Positions 41,605-51,609 of a stretch of 64,000 nucleotides of DNA are shown one piece after another. The DNA is taken from assembly GCA_022747635.1 (NCBI GenBank), contig JAKTNV010000075.1, positions 1,116,001-1,180,000 on the forward strand. Direction: 5' to 3'. The notes beneath the pieces are model-generated. The model saw nothing but the letters and a program-made list of their open reading frames with translations. It made no database searches and was not told the DNA's origin. The DNA comes from Hetaerina americana. Taxonomy: Eukaryota; Arthropoda; Insecta; Odonata; Calopterygidae. The position numbers were made by a program, and so were the translations under genes. Numbering within the stretch: position 1 is the stretch's first letter; each line of letters begins with the position of its first letter.

Positions 41605-42129
41605 ATGCAGATCATCGTGGCCGTGTGTTTTTCAAAGGGGGGAGTTACGGAGATGGCAGCCGTCGATTTGGATAGCAATCGTCTCTTCTGGGGCAGCTTT
41701 CGCCGTCATGGAAAGCTCACAGCTGGAGGAAAGAAGCTTCGATTTCAAGATCCACTGCATTGCAACGAGGAGACCTCGTTTGAGCACGGCTTCATCTCAC
41801 ACATCGAGTTGGCCCCAGCTTTGGAAGCCATCATAGAGGGGGTCACGGGGCTTTACGCATTTAGCGAGGCAGAGTGCGAATTTCTCTCTGATCTCACGGG
41901 GCGCACGTTCATTTGCATGGAAAAGGAGCTGGCCTGCCCCCATCCCGAGAAATGTACCTTCCCCTCATTTTCCTGCCTGAATCCCTGTCATAAATTGCGC
42001 AGTAGCGTTTGTGCCCTCAGAAACGCGCACTCTCTGGCGCAGTGGTTCCAATACAACCGCCTCAAGGCTGAGGTTGAGCCCTGCCCAGATGACTGTTCCC
42101 CATCCCCTCTTCCATCGCCGATCTCTTAA
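41605..42129 (+). CDS. Polinton protein of unknown function, paralogue 1
   Basis: 174 aa from ATG 41605. The C-terminal half (AECEFLSDLTGRTFICMEKE, CLNPCHKLRSSVCALRNAHS, LAQWFQY) aligns with the 42877-43347 protein: FL-x-L, IC, EL-x-CP, CL-x-P-x-H, CA-x-x-N, LA-x-W. The pattern reminded me of RNase H-fold exonuclease-like domains (PML C-terminal type) reported in some Polintons, but I see no full catalytic set. The tail is Pro/Ser/Cys-rich. Function unknown. Confidence 0.6.
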   Translation: MQIIVAVCFSKGGVTEMAAVDLDSNRLFWGSFRRHGKLTAGGKKLRFQDPLHCNEETSFEHGFISHIELAPALEAIIEGVTGLYAFSEAECEFLSDLTGRTFICMEKELACPHPEKCTFPSFSCLNPCHKLRSSVCALRNAHSLAQWFQYNRLKAEVEPCPDDCSPSPLPSPIS

Positions 42130-42161
42130 GCAATTTTAATACACGCTAGACTTCAGTCGTG

Positions 42162-42736
42162 ATGCAGCCGTCAGTGGATGCGGTTCTCCAGTCACCACCG
42201 GTGAAGAGAAAGAGACCTGCTGGACATTCGACTTGCTCTCCGCCTCGACTTTTGAACAATTTACTTCTTCAAACGGTGTATTATTTGAATGAGGCAAAGA
42301 CAAAGAGCGTGTGCATTGGTTACGGAAGTGACTTTGAATCAGTGGTTCAATTTAACGGTAAAAAAGTGTAACATTTTCACAAAGTGAATGGGAAAGCATC
42401 TCGAATTCGATAGAGACTGTAAACGTGTACTTTTATAGGGGAGAAAAAGGTGTGTTAACGTCACCCTGCTTGGCATATGCAAATTACTTTGGGAAGAGAC
42501 ATTTGGTTTTGAAAAGCAATTTAACGAAAAACACCGTCAACTTGAATGGTGATGAGTGGGGGGCTCTAATACAACTCTTCAAACTGATAAATCTATTTCT
42601 CCAGAGGCTTTTGGATAGTCGTCAAAAAATAAAACAGTTTCTCGCGAATAAATTAGCAAATAATATTGCAAATTGTGATATACAGAGGCTTGAATTGGAG
42701 AAGGTACTCATTGCGTATGATTCGGCTGATGACTAA
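42162..42736 (+). pseudogene. PC4-like (ssDNA-binding) ORF with one frame break
   Basis: Starts ATG 42162 (MQPSVDAVLQSPPVKRKRP). The first frame stops at 42369-42371, just after an A-run in GGTAAAAAAGTG. In the -1 frame the sense resumes without a gap (TFSQSEWESISNSIETVNVY, FYRGEKGVLTS) and runs to 42736. Both FNGKK-TFSQSEWESI and the later TVNLNGDEWGALIQL look like the strand-helix part of the PC4 transcription-coactivator fold, suggesting an internal duplication. The break is most simply a one-base indel in the A-run; it could also be a sequencing error or recoding. The PC4 assignment is tentative. Confidence 0.5.
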
Positions 42737-42876
42737 AAGTATTTGGCTTCCTGTATGTGAATGTAAGACTTTTTAACCTCTGGCACGAATGAAAGTTCTG
42801 TAAGTTCAAAGGTCTTGATGTAAGTTCAACCCCTGGCATTGGGTGTAAAAACCTTGTAAGTTGGACATACATCGCG

Positions 42877-43347
42877 ATGAGTGCCATTATCGAATTTCAA
42901 GGATTTATGACCAGCGATGGAAAATTTATTGTCAAGGAATTGGCAATCATCGCTGTCCAGAACAAATGTTGTAATACGTGGCTATTTAAATCGCCGGCGA
43001 GAATTCTTTATACTAAAGAGGCGACTTGGCTGCGTAACAATTATCACGGCTTGACGGAATATTCTGGAGACGTGGATTATTCTGATTTGGAGAGTGTATT
43101 ATCCAATTATACGAGGCCATATAAATATTTATATACCAAGGGTGTACAAAAGGCATCTTTCTTAAACGGTCTTCTTCCCGAGGGAATTTGTGTTGCTAAT
43201 CTCGAACTGTACGGCTGTCCCTCGCTCAAGAAATTAACTACACATGAGGGATGCTTATTACCTGCACACCAGAATACCACACAATGTGCAAGAAAAAACT
43301 GTTTCAAGTTGGCTGAATGGTGTATTCAAAATAAAATTTGTAAATAA
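42877..43347 (+). CDS. Polinton protein of unknown function, paralogue 2
   Basis: 156 aa from ATG 42877 (MSAIIEFQGFMTSDGKFIV, KELAIIAV). The rest follows a recognisable order: TWLFKSPARI, WLRNNYHGLTEYSGD, YLYTKGVQKASFLNGLLPEG, CPSLKKL, CLLPAHQNT, CARKNCFKLAEWC. It is a diverged paralogue of the 41605-42129 protein. The N-terminal block and the WLRNNYHGL segment suggest an RNase H-like exonuclease fold, but this is a guess from pattern memory. An AATAAA at 43407-43412 ends the rightward unit. Confidence 0.65.
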   Translation: MSAIIEFQGFMTSDGKFIVKELAIIAVQNKCCNTWLFKSPARILYTKEATWLRNNYHGLTEYSGDVDYSDLESVLSNYTRPYKYLYTKGVQKASFLNGLLPEGICVANLELYGCPSLKKLTTHEGCLLPAHQNTTQCARKNCFKLAEWCIQNKICK

Positions 43348-43406
43348 AAAATGTAAAAATTATTATTGTTGTAATGAAAACCAGTAAAATAATGTATGTA
43401 TGCTTT

Positions 43407-43502
43407 AATAAATTATGTAAAACCCGTATCCGTGTTTTATTTCTAACCTTATATCCCATAAAATGAGTAATAAAAAACAATGTTCAATAATAAACTTTTA
43501 TT
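43407..43502. terminator. Convergent polyadenylation signals
   Basis: Plus-strand AATAAA at 43407-43412 serves the rightward genes and minus-strand AATAAA at 43497-43502 lies just past the stop of the leftward 197-aa gene. The two units meet tail to tail within about 160 bases. Confidence 0.6.
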
Positions 43503-43506
43503 TACT

Positions 43507-44100
43507 TTAATATACAAACATTTCATCTTCAAATTTGAGTACAAATTTGATCACTCTCAGACGGGTGCCTCGGATATGGTCCGTGGTACAGTATCGCACT
43601 TTCGATTCTTTATGGTCCGTGTAGCAAACTGGCTTCACTCCGTCAACTTCCACGCGATCTCCTTTGCTAACAAATTTCGATCCACCGTCAAACTCAGTTC
43701 TTCCTCGACGTTCTAGAACATATCCTCCATTTACTCTCGATTGCGGGCGATGTGCTTCGTACACGTCCAGCCAAATGAAGGGAAGCTGCTCCTCGGCCTT
43801 TAGACGCTTCTCAGGATCGGAGATGTCAGATGCCTGGGTGATGTTGAATCTCACGACTCTCCCACTTCCATCTTGAAAGCCGGAAAATTTCACTTTTTGC
43901 CCGACGACATCAAACTCACGGTTCTGGTGTCGGAACACACAGTAGTACGTAGTTAGGAAAGAAACTGATAGCATAAAATCGGTATTTTCAATTCTTTCTC
44001 TCGGGATGTATATTGAGTACGCATCCTCATCTTCTATTCGCTCCATGCGCAGATATGCGTCACCCAAGCGAGCACATAAAAAGTCAATTTTCACGCTCAT
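43507..44100 (-). CDS. Unknown 197-aa Polinton protein, leftward
   Basis: Starts at ATG 44100 (MSVKIDFLCARLGDAYLRME). No known motif, signal peptide or membrane segment was seen; the protein is charged with several YxxR/VRF strands. A minus-strand TATA box about 40 bases upstream and its own polyA signal show it is a separate transcription unit, placed near the right end as the dUTPase unit is near the left. The ORF is clean. The start at 44100 is the first ATG after the expected transcription start. Confidence 0.7.
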   Translation of the reverse strand: MSVKIDFLCARLGDAYLRMERIEDEDAYSIYIPRERIENTDFMLSVSFLTTYYCVFRHQNREFDVVGQKVKFSGFQDGSGRVVRFNITQASDISDPEKRLKAEEQLPFIWLDVYEAHRPQSRVNGGYVLERRGRTEFDGGSKFVSKGDRVEVDGVKPVCYTDHKESKVRYCTTDHIRGTRLRVIKFVLKFEDEMFVY

Positions 44101-44136
44101 GTTGACGGAGAATGAGCTTCTTTTCGGAAGAGGTTA

Positions 44137-44144
44137 GTTATATA
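44137..44144 (-). promoter_or_regulatory. TATA box for the right-end leftward gene
   Basis: Minus-strand TATATAAC, 37 bases upstream of ATG 44100. The 5' leader would be very short. Between here and the inverted repeat, a ~31-bp direct repeat with GCAGCACTAGGGTA occurs near 44196 and 44349. Confidence 0.5.
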
Positions 44145-44389
44145 CATAAGTGGGAGGAGTCACGTTGCAACCTCACTTGTTAAGATCTTGGTAACTGCCA
44201 ATGGGATATGGCAGCACTAGGGTAGTAGATACGAGAAGCCGTTCCTGAAACACGCCATCTTGGATTTTCTAGAAGGCGGGTCCTATACCGGATGCTGGGA
44301 TGGTTATCGATAGGACAGAGGTGATGGCCTGTGTCCTATGTTTTTATCTGCCAATTGGAATTTGCAGCACTAGGGTATTTGATAGGAAA

Positions 44390-44877
44390 TAAACGAGATA
44401 ATTGATGAAATCTATATATTTTTCAATTTAAAGGGGACACTTTAAGGCATTTATCTGAAGTATAATTGCCTCCCTTTTCACTTGGCACCGTTTGTCGTAC
44501 TCTACAATCGATAGTTCTGGAGATATAAGAGGCGATGGCCTTGGGTCATGATTTTTCCTGCATGGGTTGTGTTGACGTCGTACAACTAGATTGCATATGA
44601 AGGAAAAATGCTCCCTCCCCCCTCTTTCACGTGAAGTTATTTGTTTTTCTCTGCGACCGATAGTTGTTGATGTATCCGGGTTTGAGTTTCAAGGTGAAAC
44701 TTGCGCCAGGATGATTTTTCCTGCGTGGGTTGGGTTGACGTGATGCAATTATATTGCCTGTGAAGGACAAATGCCCCCCTCTTTCACGTGACGTCATTTG
44801 TTTTTCTCTGCGACCGATAGTTCCGGGTTGGAATGTCAAGGTCAAACCTGCGCCAGGACAAACATTTTCCCCCTACT
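44390..44877 (-). repeat. Right terminal inverted repeat of the Polinton
   Basis: Reverse complement of the left repeat 23238-23728, ending ...CCCCCTACT. It keeps the internal tandem units. The repeats differ at scattered positions and by small indels, for example in the G-run of the second unit, so they have diverged since insertion or were never identical. Confidence 0.92.
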
Positions 44878-45221
44878 CGTGTTGGCTCCATGGGAGCGAG
44901 AAAGGACGAGGGTAGGTTCGATGCGAACGCATGCAAAATGCGCCCGTTTCGGGAGGTCGAGGAACAATTCCAATGTCTGCTATGAGAATTCCAAACTCCT
45001 ATGTACAGGCCCGACCTGTGATGTAACGTCAATAGATTTAGGTCATTTTTATTCAATTTACGCGACCGGCGGACGAGTTGGTAAATGGTGAATATATTCA
45101 GGTTACCCTGCGTTGTATGTACTTGAATTCCGAGAGCTTCCATGCAGGAGAGGATGGGGACGTCAAGGAGGGAATGAGGGATATCACGTTTAATCAGGAT
45201 AGCAACTCCTTCGCCTTGGGG
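44878..45221 (-). pseudogene. E' piece 1: endonuclease N-terminal part
   Basis: Read leftward from about 45221: GEGVAILIKRDIPHSLLDV, MEALGIQVHTTQGNLNIFT, LYIGVWNSHSRHWNCSS, FLAPMEPTRV. In the usual GDWNAR motif the key residues read GVWNSH. The last residues meet the Polinton; beyond the far end, at 23237, the same frame continues. The first six bases (44878-44883, CGTGTT) are the right target duplication. The start of the endonuclease is missing; the Penelope-like sequence abuts. Confidence 0.82.
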
Positions 45222-45990
45222 AAAAATGGATACCCAGAATACATGGTCCGAAAAAGGATCGTCACAAAGGAAATGGAGTTGACGAAAGAGGGGATTCGGG
45301 CGTAGGAACAGAACCAGGAGAAACCTGGAAAAGAAAAACCAGCGGCATATGCTACCATCCCCTATGTCACCGGAACGGCTGAGAAGATAAGCAAGCTACT
45401 ACGGAAACACAACGTAACCACTAGGTTCTCCACAGCCAGAGAAATCAGCGACATAATATCAAAGCCAAAGGACAAAATCCCCGATCTCATGCACGAAGGT
45501 GTATATGAGATAAAGTGCACGTGTGGGAAGTCATATATCGGTCAAACAGGGAGGTCCATCAGATGCAGGACCAAGGAGCACCAAAGAGCCACAGATAAGA
45601 AACAGTTCCGACTTTCGGCAATTGCCGAACATGCGTGGTCGGAACCTGGACACTATAAAGTTCGACGACCAGACTAGAGTGCTGGCAAGAAAAAGGCGAT
45701 ATTTTCCGCGACTCATCAGAGAAGCGGTGGAAATAATAAAAAATCCATACAATTTCAACCGTGAGGACGGCTACACCCTGACCTCCACTTGGAAAAGGGT
45801 GATTCCCACTCGCCGTCAAGAAAGAGCAAATCAGAGAGCTCCCGGCCAGCCAGCGTCTCCTATATACAGCGGCAAATACGCAACGCACATCACTTTGACC
45901 TGAAGATGCCTCCAGGACTGGGGGCGAAACAGTTGTCAACCGACTAACCTACGCGATGGTAATTCCCGGAAACCAGCATGGATTCATCAG
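45222..45990 (+). mobile_element. Penelope-like element, 3' fragment with GIY-YIG endonuclease
   Basis: Coding from about 45227: NGYPEYMVRKRIV, a stop near 45303, PYVTGTAEKISKLLRKHN, then the GIY-YIG domain VYEIKCTCGKSYIGQTGRSI with RCRTKEHQRA and IAEHAWSEPGHY, ending in a frame break near 45650. The C-terminal block (VLARKRRYFPRLIREAVEII, NPYNFNREDGYTL) is in the next frame to about 45790. These are hallmarks of Penelope-like elements, whose endonuclease is fused after the RT. The RT itself is missing. The conserved GAAGATGCC-type 3' region follows. Confidence 0.82.
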
Positions 45991-45999
45991 ATAGATGGC

Positions 46000-48420
46000 G
46001 CGGAAGCCTAAGGATCAAACTTGAACTTGTCGGCATCACCCTTAAGACTAGAGAAAGAAATTTAAATATCTGGTCTCCTTATTTCCTGCCATATAGCAGC
46101 AAATATCCCAAGGAAGACCTTGATGCAATCAAACATCCCCACTCCCAGGGCAATACTAGAAGGTGACATTAATGCAACAAACCTGAACAAATGACCTGGG
46201 GTTGCAAATGCAACTCTAGTTGCAGCATCTTTTTGCGCCATCTCCAAATTTCAGCCAATTATGCCATACTGGCTCTAGCATCCTCTACCCACTTTGCCCC
46301 AAACCACATAGCCTCTGACATCCTTGACCTAGTCCTTAACTCCCCAATTTTCACATAAAAAATGTGAACAATGACCACTGTCTACTTACCTTCACTGATC
46401 CTCTGAACCCCACAATCCCCACTTTACAAACCACTAAAGTCAACTGGAAATAGTTTCACTCGACCTGCTGCATCACTCCTCTGGAACACTTGAACCTCAA
46501 CAACAAAGATGAAATGAACTTAGCCATTAAACAGTTTACCTCGACCCTTACGTCAATTGATAACTCCTCTCTACTCTTCCAAGATCCAGCAAATCTCACT
46601 GGTCTAACTGCTGGAGGAGATATTAAACCTCATGTGGAGGAAAAACCAAGCCAGGAAGCTATGGCTGCAAACCCATCACCCCATTGATGGCCGCAGATAC
46701 AGGGCTCTTAGTAACCTCATCACCTTCTCCCTCAGTAAGGAGAAGCAATCCTTCTGGGACAAAAAGATTAGCTCCCTGTCCCATGAGGACAACTTGGTAT
46801 GGCCGCTTGCCCGCTCACTCCATAAAAGAACCACGCCTCCAGCTCCTCTGCTCCATAATGGTCAAATAACCTATTCTGACCAAGAAAAGTATGAAATCTT
46901 TGCTGACATCCTGGAATTGGTCTTCCGTAACCCAAACCCATCCCACCTTGACTCCTTCATAACATAGAACATCAAATCTATTGCACTAACTCCCCTCCCA
47001 GTATCTCACCGGCTACACTGTCCAACCTAAAGGCCATCATAAACAACTGCAAAGCCAAATCTGCTCCTGGCCCTGACTGCATCTCCTACAACCACCTTAA
47101 AAACCTACCCAAACCCTTCATCAAGCACCTACTGTCTATCCAGAACTCATGCCTTTCCCTCTGCTATTTCCCCGCCGCCTGGAAGAGCGCAAAAGTTATA
47201 CTGATACCTAGACCCAGTAAAGATCCCAAAGACCCCAGCAATCACAAACCCAGCAGCCTCCTCCCCTGCATGAGAAAGGTCCTGGAGCGTATCATCCACT
47301 ACCGCCTCGAAAAGGAACTCACCGCGCTAAAGATCCTGCGGCCAGAACAAACAGGCTTCAGGAGAAAGACATCCACTACCCACCAAATCCTGACTTGTCA
47401 AACAAATTACATTCAGGTTCAACATTTAAAAACGCACCCAGGTCGCCTTCCTAGACATTAAACGGGCCTTTGACTGTGTCTGGAAAGAAGGACTCTTGTA
47501 TAAACTCTCCCAGACCCATATCTCCTTCTCACTAGTAATAATTATAGCATCATTCCTCTCAAACAGAACCTTCTTTGTCTCTGTTAATTCACACAACTCT
47601 TAACCCGAGAAAATCCTTGCTGGCATCCCCCAGGGTGCTGTTTTATCCCCAACCCTGTTCAACCTTTATATAAACAATTTCCCTTCTCATCCTAAAACCC
47701 AATCCTATCTATACGCCAACAATACCACCATAGCATCCCAGTCTTTCTGCCCCAACACTGCAGCAGACAATGTCCAAGAACACCTGGACTTGGTGGAGGA
47801 GTAGATGGATTCATGGAAACTCAGTTCCATCCAGACAAATGCAAACATGTCAACTTTGCACGAAAATGGAAAAAACCTGCTCTACTGCCCTTTTTATGGT
47901 AATGCCCGCATCCCCAGTAAAACCTCTGCCAAATTCTTAGGAGTCATTCTTGACCGCAAACTAACCTGGCAAGAACATACAAAGTACATCATCAACAAGG
48001 CAAATTCGAGCTTCACTGTTCTCCCTACTTAACCACAATAGTCCCCTTAAACTGAGCACAAGAATGATTCTGTACAAATCCATGATTCAACCAATCCTGA
48101 CATATGGCCCAGCATGGGGAGCTATCTCTGCAACCAATATAAACCAAATTTGCATATTTCAAAACAAAACCATTCGTCATATACTTAAAGCCCCCTGGTT
48201 CATTCGCAATGATTCCCTTCACAAAGATCTGCAGCTACCACCCATCAGTACCTACCTCCAATCAATTGCTTCCTCCTTATCAAAATCACTGCCCAACACA
48301 CAAAACCCCTTACTGGAAAACCTATGGTCTTACGACAGAAATTCACACTTCAAGCATAAATGTCCAAAACTATGTACAATGCCCAACAAATTAAGCATCC
48401 TTTTTCTGTAAAATGCCCTA
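46000..48420 (+). pseudogene. Element G: degenerate Jockey-like ORF2, endonuclease end to C-terminus
   Basis: Plus-strand remnants in all three frames: ELVGITLKTRERNLNIWSPY and HIASDILDLVLNSP (endonuclease), SLSHEDNLVWPLARSLHKR (linker), KSAPGPDCISYNHLK, MRKVLERIIHYRLEKELTAL and RPEQTGFRRKTSTTHQIL (RT), FLDIKRAFDCVWKEG (motif A), GVLSPTLFNLYINNFP, YANNTTIASQS (motif C, YxDD lost), KFLGVILDRKLTWQEHTKY and YKSMIQPILTYGPAWGAIS (thumb). Many stops and frameshifts make this an old copy. Its C-rich, A-rich base usage differs from the other families. Confidence 0.78.
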
Positions 48421-50870
48421 TCAACACCCATATCAAATCACCGCTTATCAGCAACAGCTGGAAATGGTAATGAGATGTTCAAAGCGCAGTACTACATCGG
48501 TTTGGTTTGGAGGAAACTAGGGCCGTTAATTAGGTTAGCCATCATGAGGCAATATATCCTACTCACCTAACTCCATCCAATCCCCATCCTCTGGGGAAGA
48601 ATCTGCCCAGGAAGCCTTATCTCAGCCGACCAGCACACTATGCCACAAATTGTTAACAGACTGGCTAAAAGACTTCATCAAGCAGAACCAACAAAAAATA
48701 AGGAAGCTAAACCTTAAAGAATGGCTAAAACTCTTAGTAAGGTAATACCTGCTCTTATTGACACCACCACTCCCAACTAGTAGTCATTCAACCATCTTCT
48801 GTACCTGAGAAACCAAATGTGCGCATTGGCAGCTTCACAGCCATTGATGCTGAGTCCTTGATGGTGGCTGAGGAAGAAGGGTGGACAACGATCACCCGGA
48901 AAAACAAATTTTCATCCCTCCCCACTCCAACCACACCTACTGATTCTGCTTTACCTATTGACTCTTGTCCCACTAATAACCTTCCCCCTATTTGACTCTC
49001 TGCTTCCCAATCCTTCCAGAAATATATCCTTCAACTTTCCCGCCTCACCAGTTACCAACCCAAAATATCGTATAGCAACTCCTATATCCATATCCTCCCC
49101 AAATGCCCTAATGATCACTGGAAAATTCATGCATTCCTGGATTCCAATCAACTACCCTACTTCAGTAACCCAACTCCTGCTGAAAGAAGGCATGCTTTCC
49201 TGATCAAAGGCATCCAACTGTTTACCCCAACCAATCAAGTTGCAAAAGACTTGGACAAAGCCAGCTTCACTTTAAGAGGTTTATTGAAAATCCAGTCTGA
49301 CTTTCACCAATCCACTTCTTTTACCAACATAAAAGTTCCTTTAGAAGACCCTTGCTGTGAGAACGACCTGCTAGAACTTATAATGTATTGCAGTATTCAT
49401 ATGAAGGTTGAGGTATTCATCCCGCCCATGGATCCTGCTCAATTTGTCCAATGCCAGCGATTTTGCCATGCCTGAAACTACTGTTGTCTGCCTGTTTGCT
49501 GTAGGAAATGCAGTCAGAACCACCTGAAGTCCAAATGCCCTCTCCCCGCTGATAGCCCTAGTTACTGTTGTAACTGTGGCAGCTCGCACGCCGCAACCTA
49601 CCGAGGCTGCCCAGCCTTTTTAACAGCCAAAGCCCAAAAACTAGGCCAACCCTTACTGGACACTTCCTCAGCTCCTCTGTTCCCTCCCGCCCCTCTCCCT
49701 GAAAACTTTTGGGACAAAAGAGCAGCTGCTCAAAAAGCACAGTTCAATCCATTCTTCCCGCAAAGTGAATTTCCAATTCTAACTGATATACCTATTCCCC
49801 CTCCACCCTCAACTACTTATCCAATCATCCCATCTATCTGTTCACCATCTCCAGATATTTCTCTTATTCCTCCTCCATCAATTGCTCACTTTGACCCTAG
49901 TATCCTCATGATTCCTGCTATTCCCCCTCTCCCTGTCTTTCAAGATACTTCTGTCAAGCCCCTATCTGGAATTGGTACCTTCAATATTGAAACCTGCTCA
50001 AACTCTTCTCAACCCATATCCTCCTCTGCTCTCTTAACCTGTTATCTGCAGCTCGCCCACTCTCCCAAGCTTACACTCAGACCTATCTTCCTCTATCCCC
50101 AACTGGCCAGCGCTAATTTAGAAGTTAGCCTGCTTTCTGTCCCAAGTATGTAGTGCACCTGCCTCTGAGAAGCCCATTTTATTATTATCCTTTCTATCCT
50201 CCCTTACCCCTTTTATAAAGAATAATGGCAGCTCCACAAACATGTAAAATATTTCACCTTTCCGTGCTCTCTTGGAACTGCAACAGGGCTTGCTCCAAAC
50301 TTATGGAGTTACATCTGCGCATCAAAAAACATGCACTGGACATAATCACACTTTCCAGAACAAAGCTCACACTAAAGCACAACCTCCACATTCCCAGTTA
50401 AACAATGTACAGACTAGATCGCGACAATACAAACAATGCAAACCCGCTAGGTGGAGTTGCTATTAGCATAAGATCTACACTTAAACACACTCAACTCCCG
50501 CTTAAATCACCCACACTTGAACACAGGTATTTCTGTCCACACTCAATAGGCCATCTCAATATCCTAAGCCTCTACATACCCCTTAAAAAGAAAACACCCA
50601 AATTTCCACAAACCACCCGCCTTCATCCCATCCTAAACAAAACATTCATTTCCTTTCCACCAAAGAATATCCCTACAAGGTTGTGGCATCAACAAAAACG
50701 AAACAGACCGGTCCAGGCTTTCCTAACCTCCCCCATCTTACTCCACCTGACCCTACCTGATCAGTCTCTAAACTCACATTGTTGAAACCCCATCCTAAGC
50801 ATATCCTCTACCCAATTTTTCCTTCACCTTCCAACCCTGCACCTAAGTTTAACCAGAAAAAAAACAATTA
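48421..50870 (+). pseudogene. Element G: gag and start of ORF2, downstream of the ORF2 end
   Basis: After a short unassigned piece (48421-48540), gag-like sequence runs to about 50155: SFTAIDAESLMVAEEEGWTT, pre-C2HC-like RHAFLIKGIQLFTP, knuckle residues CQRFCHA, CCRKC-x-NHLKSKC and CCNCGSSHAATYRGC, then a Pro-rich tail. ORF2 begins at 50226 (LSVLSWNCNRACSKLMEL, GGVAISIRSTLKH) and fades after the endonuclease start near 50780. Thus the 5' half lies after the 3' half, so these are two tandem truncated copies or one permuted copy. Confidence 0.7.
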
Positions 50871-51609
50871 ATTAAAAAATTTAAAAAAATGAAAAAAAAT
50901 AATAATAAAATTATGCATAGAAATAAAAAAATAATAGCACAAATTTTTTGCAATAAAAATCAAAAACAATTATTAAAAAATAAATATATATATATATTAG
51001 AAATAATCATAAACATATATTATGCCCCTTCTGCTAAAACTAACTGAAATGCACTCCATGGCTCCAGTGGAACCTAATTCCGAAGGAGTAGAAAAGGTAC
51101 ACTACTTATGCTTTGGCTTTGGCGGTCGTAATAAATGTAACCCATTGATCTTTCAAAGGAGATGGATGTGTTTTTTGAGCACTCCATCCTGCTATTTTGG
51201 TTTTTGCACGTTTGGGACGAACATGCCCTTTAAGGTTCATCATGCAGCCCGGCAGGTCCTTTGATCTGGCAGATGCCACCAAGCAATGACCCCACCCGCC
51301 TGGGTCAGTTGCTTGCCTTCCCGGAGCTGCCCTGGCACTTGCCCTGCCCAACTGCTCGGCCAAGCAAACCCCCTTCTACCCTCCCGCCCCTTTCTCCCTT
51401 CCCTTTCCATTGTCAAGAATGAGATCTCCAATGTGTTAAGTAAAAGATAATGCATATTTAAAGTTCTTCTCCTCTTCACCACGGTGCTGGACCACTTCGA
51501 CATCCATGTGGTTCAAATGACATTTCAATAAATCTTGGTTTGCGTGGTAATCTTCGCACTACATTAACGCCGGTTGCCTTAGCAAGTTTCGGCTAATATT
51601 AATCAAAGT
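50871..51609. other. A/T-rich stretch and probable 5' UTR of copy E2
   Basis: 50860-51020 is almost pure A/T with a TATATATATATA run, perhaps the tail of G. 51020-51609 has no ORF of note; its later part is C/T-rich and precedes the gag of E2, so it may be that element's 5' UTR. Confidence 0.4.

Larger units (their letters stand above)
23238..44877. mobile_element. Polinton/Maverick (adintovirus-like) element
   Basis: A 21,640-bp self-synthesising DNA transposon (about 17.1 kb without the A3 insertion and its extra duplication). Ends are 5'-AGT...ACT-3' with ~490-bp inverted repeats and a 6-bp target duplication. It encodes the diagnostic set: protein-primed PolB, retroviral-like integrase, A32-type packaging ATPase, adenain-like protease, penton-like minor capsid and major capsid proteins, plus a dUTPase. 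It lies inside the endonuclease region of E'. All genes except the major capsid gene (split by A3) and one ORF with a frame break (42162-42736) look open. Confidence 0.96.

Noticed and set aside
42340..42380. Programmed -1 frameshift at the A-run
   Set aside because: Frame 0 reads T-AAA-AAA-G, which is not a standard slippery heptamer; a simple indel explains it better.
50930..51010. TATATATATATA promoter near 50990
   Set aside because: Part of a simple A/T-rich tail with no gene downstream that would need it.
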